Part shown: one piece after another, positions 23,177 to 31,318 of the stretch | How positions within the stretch are numbered: the first letter of the stretch is position 1 | Layout of the letters: every line of letters starts with the position of its first letter | The notes under the pieces: generated by a model | Databases searched by the model: none | What the model was told of the DNA's origin: nothing | Seen by the model: only the letters and a program-made list of their open reading frames with translations | NCBI GenBank assembly: GCA_028718785.1 | Contig: JAQULB010000001.1 | Coordinates: forward strand, 1 to 40,213 | Direction: 5' to 3' | Origin: Minisyncoccota bacterium | GTDB taxonomy: Bacteria; Patescibacteriota; Minisyncoccia; Minisyncoccales; CG1-02-41-26 | Length of the DNA: 40,213 nucleotides | Position numbers and translations under genes: made by a program

Positions 23177-23575
23177 ATGCAAAATAGTCAAGAAGAATAC
23201 AAAAAGATATTCTCCAAATACCCGCAAGTTAAACTGGCTTATCTTTTTGGCTCAAGAGCCAACGGCACAGCTGGGCCTTTGAGCGATTATGATTTTGCAG
23301 TTTATTTAGATGAAAAAAATTCTCAAAAAAGATTTGATATTCGGTTAGAACTTATGGCAAAATTAAGCTTGCTTTTAAAAACCGACGCTGTTGATGTTGT
23401 GGTTATTAATGATACCGAAAACCCAGATTTAAAATATAATATAGTAAAAGAAGGAAACCTTTTAATCGAAAAAGAGCCCTACAAACTTTTAGTTGAGCCA
23501 CAAATTATCAATGAATATTTTGATTTTAATTTTGGGCTTTTTAAAAATAATTTAACAAAAACGCTTTATGTCTAA
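23177..23575 (+). CDS. mntA: MntA-type nucleotidyltransferase antitoxin
   Basis: 132 residues, a minimal nucleotidyltransferase. LAYLFGSRANGTAGPLSDYDFAVYLD (about 19-44) holds the GSx10DxD catalytic motif, and VDVVVINDT supplies the third acidic residue. In the HepT-MntA system MntA adds AMP to a Tyr of HepT and inactivates it. Its end overlaps hepT by 8 bases. Confidence 0.9.
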   Translation: MQNSQEEYKKIFSKYPQVKLAYLFGSRANGTAGPLSDYDFAVYLDEKNSQKRFDIRLELMAKLSLLLKTDAVDVVVINDTENPDLKYNIVKEGNLLIEKEPYKLLVEPQIINEYFDFNFGLFKNNLTKTLYV

Positions 23576-23981
23576 CTCAAAAATCATAGAAAGTAAAATA
23601 AGCGAGGTAAAAAAATACCTCTTAACTGTTAAAAAGTTTCAAAAATATTTACAGCAAGAAATAGAAAACGACGAAACGATAAAAGGAGCTGTAGAAAGAT
23701 ATTTATATCTTGTTTGTCAGGCGACAATTGATTTGGCAGAAGCATTTATATCTTATAGGGACTTAAGAAAACCGACAAGCCAAAATGACAGATTTTATAT
23801 TTTAACAGAAAATGAAATAATCGTTGCCCCCTTGTCTGAAAATATGGTTAAAATGACTGGTTTTAGAAATGTTTTAGCCCATGATTACCTTAAGATTGAT
23901 TATAAAAAAGTATATGATGTTTTACAAAATGGCTTAGGGGATATTGAAGAATTCATAAAAATTATTGAAAGTAAAATTTAA
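23568..23981 (+). CDS. hepT: HepT-type HEPN ribonuclease toxin
   Basis: 137 residues, helical DUF86/HEPN fold. RNVLAHDY (about 107-114) is an exact RX4HXY motif, with Arg and His for RNA cleavage and the Tyr that MntA modifies. It is intact and coupled to mntA by an 8-base overlap. Together they form a type VII toxin-antitoxin pair; the remnant pair at 17.2-17.5 kb may be an older relative. Confidence 0.9.
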   Translation: MSNSKIIESKISEVKKYLLTVKKFQKYLQQEIENDETIKGAVERYLYLVCQATIDLAEAFISYRDLRKPTSQNDRFYILTENEIIVAPLSENMVKMTGFRNVLAHDYLKIDYKKVYDVLQNGLGDIEEFIKIIESKI

Positions 23982-24001
23982 AAATTTAAAAATTTAAAAT
24001 T

Positions 24002-25804
24002 ATGAATAACATTGAAACAATTCGCCACTCATTAAGCCATATTATGGCCATGGCGGTTAAAAACTTATATCCCAATACAAAATTTGGCATTGGCCCGGCC
24101 ATTGATAATGGCTTTTATTATGATTTTGACTTGCCACGCCAAAGCTTTGAAGGAGCGAAGGCGGGTTTGTCCATTGACGACTTGCCAAAAATTGAAAAAG
24201 AAATGCAAGCCATTATTAAAAGCAACATTGATTTTATAAAAAAAGAAATATTTCAAGACGAAGCAGAAAAACTCTTTGCTAACCAGCCCTACAAACTTGA
24301 GCTTGTCAAAGAATTAACTTCCACCGGTAAGACCGGTGTAACTATCTACACAAGCGGAGATTTTACAGACCTGTGTGCTGGACCCCATATTGAAAACACC
24401 AAAGAGATTAATCCCCTATCGTTTAAGTTAACCAAAGTGGCTGGGGCTTATTGGAAGGGAGATGAAAAAAACAAAATGCTCACCCGTATTTACGGATTAG
24501 CTTTTGCCACAGAAACCGAATTAACTGATTATTTAAAAATATTAGAAGAAGCAGAGAAACGTGACCACCGCAAACTAGGTCGTGAGCTTGATTTATTTTT
24601 AATTGACCCAACCGTTGGCATGGGTTTGGCAATGTGGCAACCAAAAGGGGCAATGTTGTGGCGAATTATGGAAGATTTTTGGTATCAAGAACACTTAAAA
24701 AATGGCTACGAGTTAGTAAGAACACCCCATATTGGCAGCCGAAAACTTTGGGAAACATCTGGCCATTGGGGATTTTACAATGAAAGTATGTATCCCCCGT
24801 TAGAAGTAAGTCAAACATTAAAAGAAGCTCAAGAGGGCAAAAAATCAGAAATAAAAGAAGAGTATTTGTTAAAACCAATGAACTGCCCCTTTCATGTAAG
24901 CATTTACAATTCCAAACCGCGAAGCTACCGGGATTTGCCAATTAGGTGGGCGGAATGTGGCACTGTTTATAGATATGAAAAATCCGGTGAATTATCTGGA
25001 TTAACCAGAGTACGGGGCTTTACTCAAGACGATGCCCACATTATTTGCGCTAAAACTCAGGTAAAAGACGAACTAAAAAGAGTGGCTGATTTTATTATTT
25101 TTATTCTCAACACTTTTGGATTTAAAGAGTTTAATGTTTATTTGTCCTTAAGAGACCCAAATAACAAAGAAAAATACGCAGGCAATGACGAGGGCTGGGA
25201 GTTTACCCAAAAAGTGCTTGAAGAAGTGGCAAAAGAACAAGGCCTAAATTACAAAAAAGAAGAGGGTGAAGCGGCTTTTTATGGACCAAAGCTTGACTAT
25301 AAAATAAAAGATTGTCTTGGCCGAGAATGGCAATGTTCCACTTTGCAGTTTGATTTTAACTTGCCCGAAAGATTTGATATGACCTTTATTAACCAAAAAG
25401 GAGAAAAAGAAAGGCCTTTCGTTTTGCACCGAGCTTTGTTTGGCTCTTTTGAAAGGTTTATTGGGGTTTTAATTGAGCATTACGCTGGCTCTTTCCCTGT
25501 GTGGTTATCCCCCACTCAAGCCATTGTTTTGCCAATTGGGGAAAGCCATCAAACATACGGCCAAGAAGTTTTAAAAACCTTAAAACAAAATAACATCAGA
25601 GCCCAAATAAATTTAAACAATGACACCATTGGCAAAAAAATCCGCGAGTCAGAAATGCAAAAAATACCCTATATTTTGGTGGTTGGAGATAAAGAAATTA
25701 AAGCTAATTCTGTAGCTGTTCGATCGCGCAATGAGGACCTTGGCGTAATGACAACTGAAAAATTTATTGATACAATTAAACAAAAAGTCGAAACCAAAAA
25801 ATAA
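24002..25804 (+). CDS. thrS: Threonine-tRNA ligase (lacks TGS domain)
   Basis: 600 residues. The protein begins at the N2 editing-like domain (RHSLSHIMAMAVKNLYPN), without the TGS/N1 domain of E. coli ThrS. Class II motifs are intact: GAMLWRIMEDFWYQEH, RWAECGTVYRYEKSGELSG with RVRGFTQDDAHI, and the motif 3 region RPFVLHRALFGSFERF. The zinc site MNCPFH is present, and a C-terminal anticodon domain follows. A small palindrome (ACCGGTAAGACCGGT) encodes an extra STGKTG loop before TIYTSGDFTDLCAGPH. No SD. Confidence 0.96.
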   Translation: MNNIETIRHSLSHIMAMAVKNLYPNTKFGIGPAIDNGFYYDFDLPRQSFEGAKAGLSIDDLPKIEKEMQAIIKSNIDFIKKEIFQDEAEKLFANQPYKLELVKELTSTGKTGVTIYTSGDFTDLCAGPHIENTKEINPLSFKLTKVAGAYWKGDEKNKMLTRIYGLAFATETELTDYLKILEEAEKRDHRKLGRELDLFLIDPTVGMGLAMWQPKGAMLWRIMEDFWYQEHLKNGYELVRTPHIGSRKLWETSGHWGFYNESMYPPLEVSQTLKEAQEGKKSEIKEEYLLKPMNCPFHVSIYNSKPRSYRDLPIRWAECGTVYRYEKSGELSGLTRVRGFTQDDAHIICAKTQVKDELKRVADFIIFILNTFGFKEFNVYLSLRDPNNKEKYAGNDEGWEFTQKVLEEVAKEQGLNYKKEEGEAAFYGPKLDYKIKDCLGREWQCSTLQFDFNLPERFDMTFINQKGEKERPFVLHRALFGSFERFIGVLIEHYAGSFPVWLSPTQAIVLPIGESHQTYGQEVLKTLKQNNIRAQINLNNDTIGKKIRESEMQKIPYILVVGDKEIKANSVAVRSRNEDLGVMTTEKFIDTIKQKVETKK

Positions 25805-25997
25805 GTAATCCGTTATTGAAAGCGAGCCGTAAGGCGAAGCTTGAAATTTACGGAGGACTTACCCCGTGGAGTATAAATTTGCAGAGCAAATTTATATTTT
25901 AATTTTTTTGCAAAAAAATTAAAATTACTCCACAGGGTGTAAGAACTCGTAAATTCACTCGTGGCCAATCGCCACTCATTCATTAACGATTTCTAAC
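25805..25997 (+). repeat. Palindromic element E (plus strand, no nuclease gene)
   Basis: It fills the space from the thrS stop TAA to the ATG at 25998. Stem 1 pairs AAGTAATCCGT with ACGGAGGACTT, stem 2 CCCCGTGGAGTA with TACTCCACAGGG, and stem 3 AGAACTCGTAAATT with CATTAACGATTTCT. Outer ends match element B over more than 50 bases. Two AT hairpins replace the GIY-YIG gene. Confidence 0.75.
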
Positions 25998-27125
25998 ATG
26001 CTCAAAAAAATAATATTTCTCGCAGTCATTTCATTAGTTATCGCAACATTTAGTGTGGCAATGGCTCAAGATGCCACAAATACCACAGAAAACGCCACAG
26101 ATACTCAAGAAGAAATTATTACTGCCCAGGATTTGGGAGTTAATGAGCCAACCCTTCTTCCAGATAGTAAATTTTATTTCTTAAAAGAATGGAAAAATAC
26201 TATCCAATCAATTTTCACTTTTGGGCAAGTTAAAAAAGCCGAGTTAAACTTAAAAATTGCCTCAACAAGGCTTTTAGAAGCCGAAAAGTTAGCAGAAAAA
26301 ACCAACAACCCCCAAATTTTAGAAAAAGCCACCGAGCTTTACAACAAACAAGTGGAAAAAATTAACGCAAATATTGATAAGTTTAAGGGCACAGCAACAT
26401 CAAGCGAGGCAATTAGCAAGTTTCTTGATAAATACACCAAACAGCAAATTTTGCACACTCAAATGTTAGACAAGCTTGAAGGAAAGGTTCCCACCTCCAC
26501 AATGGAAAGAATAAAAGAAAACACTGAGAAACATTTAGAAAAATTTGGGCAAGTAATGCAAAAATTAGAAGATAAAAATCAAATTCAAGAAAGATTGCAA
26601 ACAGCCCTTAATGGCTTAAAAAACACCGACTTAAAAGAAATAAAAAATTTAGAAATATTACAGCAAATAAAAGAAAGATTTCCCAGCTCCACTCAACAGC
26701 AAGTTCAACAAACAATAGAACAGGGACTTATGCAATTAAGGGAAAAACTTCAGTTGATGCCTCTAAAAGACCAAGAAAAAGTAAGCAACTATTTAGAGAA
26801 AGCGCAGGGAACCATTGAAAAGAAAATGGAAATTATAAACAGTGTAAAAAACGCTCTGCCAAGTGGTTCAGCTATTATGCAAAAAATACAAGCTGTAAAA
26901 GAAAAATTGCAAGGCAACACCAGTGATGTTGCCCCTCAAATTGTTGGAGGAGATAAAGACGAACATGGCTGTATTGGCTCAGCTGGATACTCGTGGTGTG
27001 AAATCAAGCAAAAATGTTTACGGACTTGGGAAGAATCCTGCCAGACCGAACAAGAACAAAATCAAGGAACAATTCAAAACCAAGAACAAAATCAAAACAA
27101 AGTTCAATCCCAACAGGGCCAATAA
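25998..27125 (+). CDS. DUF5667-type secreted coiled-coil protein
   Basis: 375 residues. An N-terminal signal peptide (MLKKIIFLAVISLVIATFSV...AMAQ) precedes a Thr/Glu linker, then the DUF5667 opening PTLLPDSKFYFLKEW and long helices rich in Lys/Glu/Gln (about 60-310). A Cys-containing segment, HGCIGSAGYSWCEIKQKCLR and WEESC (about 325-350), recurs in secreted proteins of archaea and CPR, and may be a small disulfide module. The tail is Gln/Asn rich. Probably cell-surface; function unknown. It starts one base after element E. Confidence 0.8.
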   Translation: MLKKIIFLAVISLVIATFSVAMAQDATNTTENATDTQEEIITAQDLGVNEPTLLPDSKFYFLKEWKNTIQSIFTFGQVKKAELNLKIASTRLLEAEKLAEKTNNPQILEKATELYNKQVEKINANIDKFKGTATSSEAISKFLDKYTKQQILHTQMLDKLEGKVPTSTMERIKENTEKHLEKFGQVMQKLEDKNQIQERLQTALNGLKNTDLKEIKNLEILQQIKERFPSSTQQQVQQTIEQGLMQLREKLQLMPLKDQEKVSNYLEKAQGTIEKKMEIINSVKNALPSGSAIMQKIQAVKEKLQGNTSDVAPQIVGGDKDEHGCIGSAGYSWCEIKQKCLRTWEESCQTEQEQNQGTIQNQEQNQNKVQSQQGQ

Positions 27126-27138
27126 ACTGCTTTTAAAA

Positions 27139-27166
27139 AGAGGTTGCTTCAAGCAACCTCTTTTTT
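27139..27166 (+). terminator. Terminator after the DUF5667 gene
   Basis: AAGAGGTTGCTT-C-AAGCAACCTCTT followed by TTTTG. It separates this gene from miaB. Confidence 0.85.
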
Positions 27167-27197
27167 GTTGGCTAAAAATATGCTTAAATCAAAAAAT

Positions 27198-28337
27198 ATG
27201 CGATACCATATTATTACACTGGGCTGCCAGATGAATAAGTCAGATAGCGAACGGATTGCCACGGTTTTAGAAAGCGCTGGATATAAAAAATCCCCCACCT
27301 TGAAAGGGGCGAGTTTAGTTGTGATAAATATGTGCTCTGTTAGGCAGGCGGCTGTTGATAAGGTTAAAAATCAAATATTAAATATTAAAAATATAAATAA
27401 AAAATCAAAAATTATAATCACAGGATGTATTTTAAAAACCGACAAAGAAAAATTAGCTCCTTTGGTTGATTACATTTTATCTATAAAAGACTTGGCTAAT
27501 TGGCCAAAAATTTTAAGTTCCAGATATCCGATTTTAAGGGAGCCCAAAAATCGGATATCGGGAACTTCCCAAAATCGGATTTCTCCAACTTCGCTAAATT
27601 ATTTAAAAACCAAACCCAACTACCAAACATTTCCCAAGGCCTTTGTGCCAATTTCTTTTGGCTGTAATAATTTTTGCAGTTATTGTGTGGTGCCTTACAC
27701 AAGAGGCCCTGAAATGCACAGACCAGAAAAAGAAATTTTAAAAGAAATAAAAGAGTTAATTGCCAAAAAGTATAACCATATTACACTTTTGGGTGAAAAT
27801 GTTAACTCATACCAAAATAAAATAAAAGATCAAAAATCAAAAATTTTAAAGACAGACAAAAACGACTTCGTGGAACTGCTAAGAAAAATTACAGCTATAC
27901 GGGGAGATTTTAAAGTAAACTTTATGGCCGCCAACCCCCATAACTTTACTGATGAGCTAATTAACGAGGTGGCCAAAAATCCAAAACTGGAAAAATACTT
28001 GCATTTGCCTTTGCAATCGGGTGACAACGCAATTTTAAAAAAAATGAAACGACCTTACACAAGAGAACAATATTTAAAATTAATTGCTAAAATAAAAAAA
28101 CAAATTCCAAATGTTAAAATTGTAACCGATGTTATTGTGGGCTTTCCCGGTGAAACCGAAAAACAATTTCAAAAAACTGTCGATATAATGAAAAAGACCC
28201 AGTTTTACCAGGCCTATATCGCAAAGTACTCTCCCAGAATCGGAACATCCGCTTTCTATATGAAAGACAATGTAACGACAAAGGAAAAAATACATAGAGA
28301 ACAAGAATTAAGAAAAATTACATTCGCTCTTCATTAA
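27198..28337 (+). CDS. miaB: tRNA methylthiotransferase MiaB, C-terminus truncated
   Basis: About 379 residues from ATG at 27198 (MRYHIITLGCQMNKSDSERI); an ATG at 27180 is also possible, while the frame further upstream lies in the terminator. MiaB adds a methylthio group to i6A37 of tRNA. The first cluster Cys residues (CQMN, MCSVRQ, GCILK) and the radical-SAM CNNFCSYC are intact. A 53-base hairpin is inserted in-frame at 27515-27567. The protein ends at TFALH without the usual TRAM domain. The converging gene overlaps its end by 20 bases. Confidence 0.9.
   Translation: MRYHIITLGCQMNKSDSERIATVLESAGYKKSPTLKGASLVVINMCSVRQAAVDKVKNQILNIKNINKKSKIIITGCILKTDKEKLAPLVDYILSIKDLANWPKILSSRYPILREPKNRISGTSQNRISPTSLNYLKTKPNYQTFPKAFVPISFGCNNFCSYCVVPYTRGPEMHRPEKEILKEIKELIAKKYNHITLLGENVNSYQNKIKDQKSKILKTDKNDFVELLRKITAIRGDFKVNFMAANPHNFTDELINEVAKNPKLEKYLHLPLQSGDNAILKKMKRPYTREQYLKLIAKIKKQIPNVKIVTDVIVGFPGETEKQFQKTVDIMKKTQFYQAYIAKYSPRIGTSAFYMKDNVTTKEKIHREQELRKITFALH
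27515..27567. repeat. In-frame palindromic insertion in miaB
   Basis: AAGTTCC, ATATCCGATTTT and their complements AAAATCGGATAT, GGAACTT flank an 11-base loop. It encodes about 18 extra residues (SSRYPILREPKNRISG) just upstream of the radical-SAM motif. A partial third copy of AAAATCGGAT follows. Confidence 0.7.
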
Positions 28338-28662
28338 TATTGGCCTCTATAATCCAGTTTCTAATTCCTACTGAAAATTCATCATCGTCAGCATCAAAAT
28401 TATTCAAATCAATAAATAACGAATAGATTCTCTCTCTACTAGAAAAAAGAGAAATCACTATGCAATACGGCGCTTCTCCCGAAGTAAACACCCAGGGATT
28501 TGTAAATTCCGCATTTTGAGACCAAATTAACTCGTGACCCAATAACGATTCCATATGAGCTCTCATACTCTCACATGCTTCGCCAATCAAACTAAGTACC
28601 CTTTTCGCACACACATCATCCTCGCAACGAGGAAAAACATTGAATAACAATCTTCCTTCCAT
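28318..28662 (-). CDS. 114-residue protein, unknown function
   Basis: It begins MEGRLLFNVFPRCEDDVCAK; AAAGGAGAAGTATTAAA precedes the ATG. Acidic, with a helical N-half and a beta-type middle (PYCIVISLFSSRERIYSLFIDL). No family recognised. Its 3' end overlaps miaB by 20 bases and may have replaced the miaB TRAM region. The clear SD sets it apart from its neighbours miaB and miaA. Confidence 0.55.
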   Translation of the reverse strand: MEGRLLFNVFPRCEDDVCAKRVLSLIGEACESMRAHMESLLGHELIWSQNAEFTNPWVFTSGEAPYCIVISLFSSRERIYSLFIDLNNFDADDDEFSVGIRNWIIEANINEERM

Positions 28663-28697
28663 TTTAATACTTCTCCTTTTTTAATAGAAAACTAAAT

Positions 28698-29717
28698 ATG
28701 TTAAAGAACAAAGATACTCTAACACAATGCAGCAAAAAAGTCAACAGAAAAAGCAAGCTTATTGTGATTCTTGGCCCAACAGCCAGTGGAAAAAGCGATT
28801 TAGCGGTTAAGTTGGCGAAAAGCCCTGCCCTGAGTAAAATCGAAGGGTTCAATGGCGAGATAGTTTGCGCTGACTCACGCCAAGTTTATCGCGGAATGTC
28901 CATCGGCACCGCCTCCCCAAGTTTGCGGAGCCCTGGGCTCCCCGTGGTGATCCATCATTTGTTTAATTTTGTGGAGCCAAATAAACCGCTTAATGTGGCT
29001 ACTTATAAAAAAATGGCGATTAAAACCATAAAAGACATTCAAAAAAGAGGCAAAATGCCATTTTTGGTTGGAGGAACCGGGCTTTACGTAAAAGCCATTG
29101 TTGATAACCTGAAATTTCCGAAGATGGAACCGAATGCAAAACTGCGCAAGGAATTAGAGCAAAAAACCGCACCCCAACTTTTTGGCATATATAAAAAACT
29201 TGATAAAAAAGGCGCTTTGCAAATAGATAAAAACAACAAACGCCGGCTCATAAGGGCCATCGAGGTTTGTAAAATAACTGGTGAACCATTTTGGACTCAA
29301 CGCCAAAAGGCCATTCCCCTTTTTGATATTTTGCAAATTGGCATAAACGCGCCAAAAACAGAACTTGAAAAAAGAATAAAAAAACGAACGGAAAAAATGT
29401 TTAAACAAGGCCTTGAAAAAGAAGTAAAAAAATTAGTAAAAAAATACGGCTGGACTCCTGTTTTACAAAACACTATCGGCTACTCTGAGTGGCGCGCTTC
29501 CTCGAAGCCACTCGGTGGCCTCGACTTTCCTCGAAGCCACTCGGTGGCCTTGACTGCCTCTCATGCAACAAAAAAAGAGCTTCAAGAGTTAATTTCTTTA
29601 CATACAATCCAATACGCCAAACGCCAAATGACTTGGTTTAAAAAAAATGAGCGGATTCTTTGGGTAAAAAATTACCAAGAAGCCGCCCGAAAAGTTTTAA
29701 CATTTTTGAATGATTAA
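28698..29717 (+). CDS. miaA: tRNA dimethylallyltransferase MiaA
   Basis: 339 residues. MiaA attaches the dimethylallyl group to A37, the step before MiaB, whose gene is next door. The P-loop GPTASGKSDLAVKL (about 26-39), CADSRQVYRGMSIGTA and FLVGGTGLYVKAIV are intact, and RRLIRAIEVCKITG follows. Three in-frame insertions are visible: SPALSKIEGF (palindromic CCCTGAG/TCGAAGGG type), SLRSPGLPV (GGAGCCCTGGGCTCC), and RASSKPLGGLDFPRSHSVAL from a tandem GCCACTCGGTGGC unit near residue 268. No SD. Confidence 0.94.
   Translation: MLKNKDTLTQCSKKVNRKSKLIVILGPTASGKSDLAVKLAKSPALSKIEGFNGEIVCADSRQVYRGMSIGTASPSLRSPGLPVVIHHLFNFVEPNKPLNVATYKKMAIKTIKDIQKRGKMPFLVGGTGLYVKAIVDNLKFPKMEPNAKLRKELEQKTAPQLFGIYKKLDKKGALQIDKNNKRRLIRAIEVCKITGEPFWTQRQKAIPLFDILQIGINAPKTELEKRIKKRTEKMFKQGLEKEVKKLVKKYGWTPVLQNTIGYSEWRASSKPLGGLDFPRSHSVALTASHATKKELQELISLHTIQYAKRQMTWFKKNERILWVKNYQEAARKVLTFLND
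29501..29556. repeat. Tandem palindromic unit inside miaA
   Basis: Two copies of a unit with core TCGAAGCCACTCGGTGGCCT, 28 bases apart, kept in-frame. The core GCCAC-TCG-GTGGC is self-complementary. Confidence 0.75.
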
Positions 29718-29725
29718 ACCAAAGA

Positions 29726-29830
29726 TTAATATAAGAACAAACGCTCCAACAACCTTAAATACAATAGATTTAAAAATAACACATTTTTAGACATTTCTAA
29801 ACTTTCCCAAATCTCTCTCAATATATTCAT
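29726..29830 (-). CDS. 34-residue peptide, possible small protein
   Basis: MNILREIWESLEMSKNVLFL and onward, an amphipathic helix then a hydrophobic stretch. GTGAGGCAGATAAC precedes the ATG. It follows the 36-residue membrane peptide. Function unknown; it may be a chance frame. Confidence 0.35.
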   Translation of the reverse strand: MNILREIWESLEMSKNVLFLNLLYLRLLERLFLY

Positions 29831-29840
29831 GTTATCTGCC

Positions 29841-29951
29841 TCACTTCTTTTGCATAAATCTCCATAACATACATTCATTCCGCACAAACCAAAAAATCGT
29901 AAAACCAAGAATGCAACCGATTAAAAGACATAGCGCAATCAGATAATGCAT
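29841..29951 (-). CDS. 36-residue membrane peptide
   Basis: MHYLIALCLLIGCILGFTIF then WFVRNECMLWRFMQKK: one transmembrane helix, basic tail. AAGGAGGAAGAG precedes the ATG. It lies just after the terminator of the aldolase gene. Confidence 0.5.
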   Translation of the reverse strand: MHYLIALCLLIGCILGFTIFWFVRNECMLWRFMQKK

Positions 29952-29975
29952 CTCTTCCTCCTTTTTAAAAAACAT

Positions 29976-30014
29976 TAAAACGCAATTCTGCCGATCGAAC
30001 AAATTGCGTTATGT
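29976..30014 (-). terminator. Terminator of the aldolase operon
   Basis: AACGCAATT and AATTGCGTT arms with a CGATCGGC-containing loop, followed on the minus strand by TTAATGTTTTTT. The loop shares the core of the large palindromes at 33.7-33.8 kb. Confidence 0.7.
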
Positions 30015-31163
30015 ATACAATTTCTTGACTAAATCTCTTGTATTATTGGCGCCAAAAACTTTAAAGAAAAACATAAACTTTTCCTCTAATTCCTTGCTAA
30101 TAGCTTTAACATTCTTCTTTGGTATTTGCCAAAGATTTTTTTTAAATACCCCAATGGATTTTTTGCGAAACACTTTTATAAACTGCTCATCGCTTTCAAA
30201 TTGCTTTCTCTGTTCTGTGAAATTTTGCAACACATAAAAATACATCTGCTCTTTTAAATCTTTTAAAAAATAACGGCTGTCCAAAATAATATCCATAAAT
30301 AAAGTTGACAAGTGAACCTCTAAAACCCCGACTTTAAACAAACCTTCAAATTGATTCTCTTGCAAAGTTGAAGCCCCATGCTGAGCAATTCCAGCTGCGC
30401 CATATTGCCTGGCTATTTTTCCTAATTTTTTTATACTTTCAAAATCTACATCAACCTTCTCAATTTTACCAGATGCTAAAACTTTTCCTCCGTGCTTTGT
30501 GCTTGTTTGGCAAGCCACCTTGGACAAGCCCTGAACATTTTTTAAAAACTGCTCCAATTGTTGTATTGTGGTATTTGCTCCCCCAATACTGCTAACCTCT
30601 CCCCCAATAGCCACCTCAACTTCTTGGGGCTTATTTTTTTTAATAAAATCAACAAAATAGTTTGTATATTTTATATTATTTTCACTTGATAAACCCGAGC
30701 AATCAATATCAATATTATAAAATCCAGCTTTCAAGGACTTTATAATTAAATTTTCTAAATTTTTTATTGCCCCCTCACTGGTCTCCTTTAAGTAAAAATG
30801 ATCGCCTTGCAAAAAAATAGGTCCTTTATATTTTTCTTTAATGGCTGCTCCCAAAGCGCACAAAACAAACTCCTCTGGAGTTTGGCTGGTGTATTCCATT
30901 TCTGATTTGGCAATTTCTAAAATAAAAGCGCTGGCTTTTTGTTTTTTGGCGGCTTTAAAAATGGAACAGGCCGTGTCAAAAGTTAAAGTCCTTATATTAA
31001 AAGCGGGAATTGACAGCTCTGTTATGTTGCCCTTAGCGATTTCTTTGTAAAGCAAGGCCGTTGAAGATAAAAAAATTCCTTTTTTTGAGGCCTTATTTTT
31101 AACCTTTGGCAAAACATTCGCTTGCTTGCCTTCAAAAATTGCTCTTTGTATAGTATTTCTCAT
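30009..31163 (-). CDS. Class II fructose-bisphosphate aldolase-like protein
   Basis: About 384 residues from MRNTIQRAIFEGKQ; the open frame extends to 31244 through palindromic spacer DNA. The TIM-barrel signatures of zinc aldolases are visible: ELSIPAFNIRTLTF, FLQGDHFYLK, FYNIDIDCSGLS, EVAIGGEVSSIGG and GIAQHGAST. Cleavage of fructose-1,6-bisphosphate (or a similar sugar) in glycolysis is likely, but the protein is longer than typical members and the C-terminal 100 residues are unusual, so substrate is uncertain. No SD. Confidence 0.8.
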   Translation of the reverse strand: MRNTIQRAIFEGKQANVLPKVKNKASKKGIFLSSTALLYKEIAKGNITELSIPAFNIRTLTFDTACSIFKAAKKQKASAFILEIAKSEMEYTSQTPEEFVLCALGAAIKEKYKGPIFLQGDHFYLKETSEGAIKNLENLIIKSLKAGFYNIDIDCSGLSSENNIKYTNYFVDFIKKNKPQEVEVAIGGEVSSIGGANTTIQQLEQFLKNVQGLSKVACQTSTKHGGKVLASGKIEKVDVDFESIKKLGKIARQYGAAGIAQHGASTLQENQFEGLFKVGVLEVHLSTLFMDIILDSRYFLKDLKEQMYFYVLQNFTEQRKQFESDEQFIKVFRKKSIGVFKKNLWQIPKKNVKAISKELEEKFMFFFKVFGANNTRDLVKKLYT

Positions 31164-31179
31164 AGAAATAGAAAGTGAG

Positions 31180-31310
31180 GAAACAATTTTTAAAGTAGCC
31201 CTCGGAGGCAATTGAGCATGGTTTTTGGGTAATCCCAAAATCAATTGCCAAGAGAGCAGGCCGCAAAATTCGCTGGAATTTTGACGGCCGGTACTTTAAA
31301 AATTCGTTCC
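31180..31310 (-). repeat. Spacer of nested small palindromes between gatB and aldolase
   Basis: GGCCG-TCAAAATT/AATTTTG-CGGCC and GCAATTGATTTTGGG/CCCAAAAACC..CAATTGC hairpins lie between two copies of CTTTAAAAATT. It looks like inserted mini-elements. Nothing coding is supported here. Confidence 0.5.
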
Positions 31311-31318
31311 CAAGCTTT

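Noticed and set aside
27144-27197. Upstream extension of miaB
   Set aside because: These codons lie in the terminator of the DUF5667 gene and precede the usual MiaB start.
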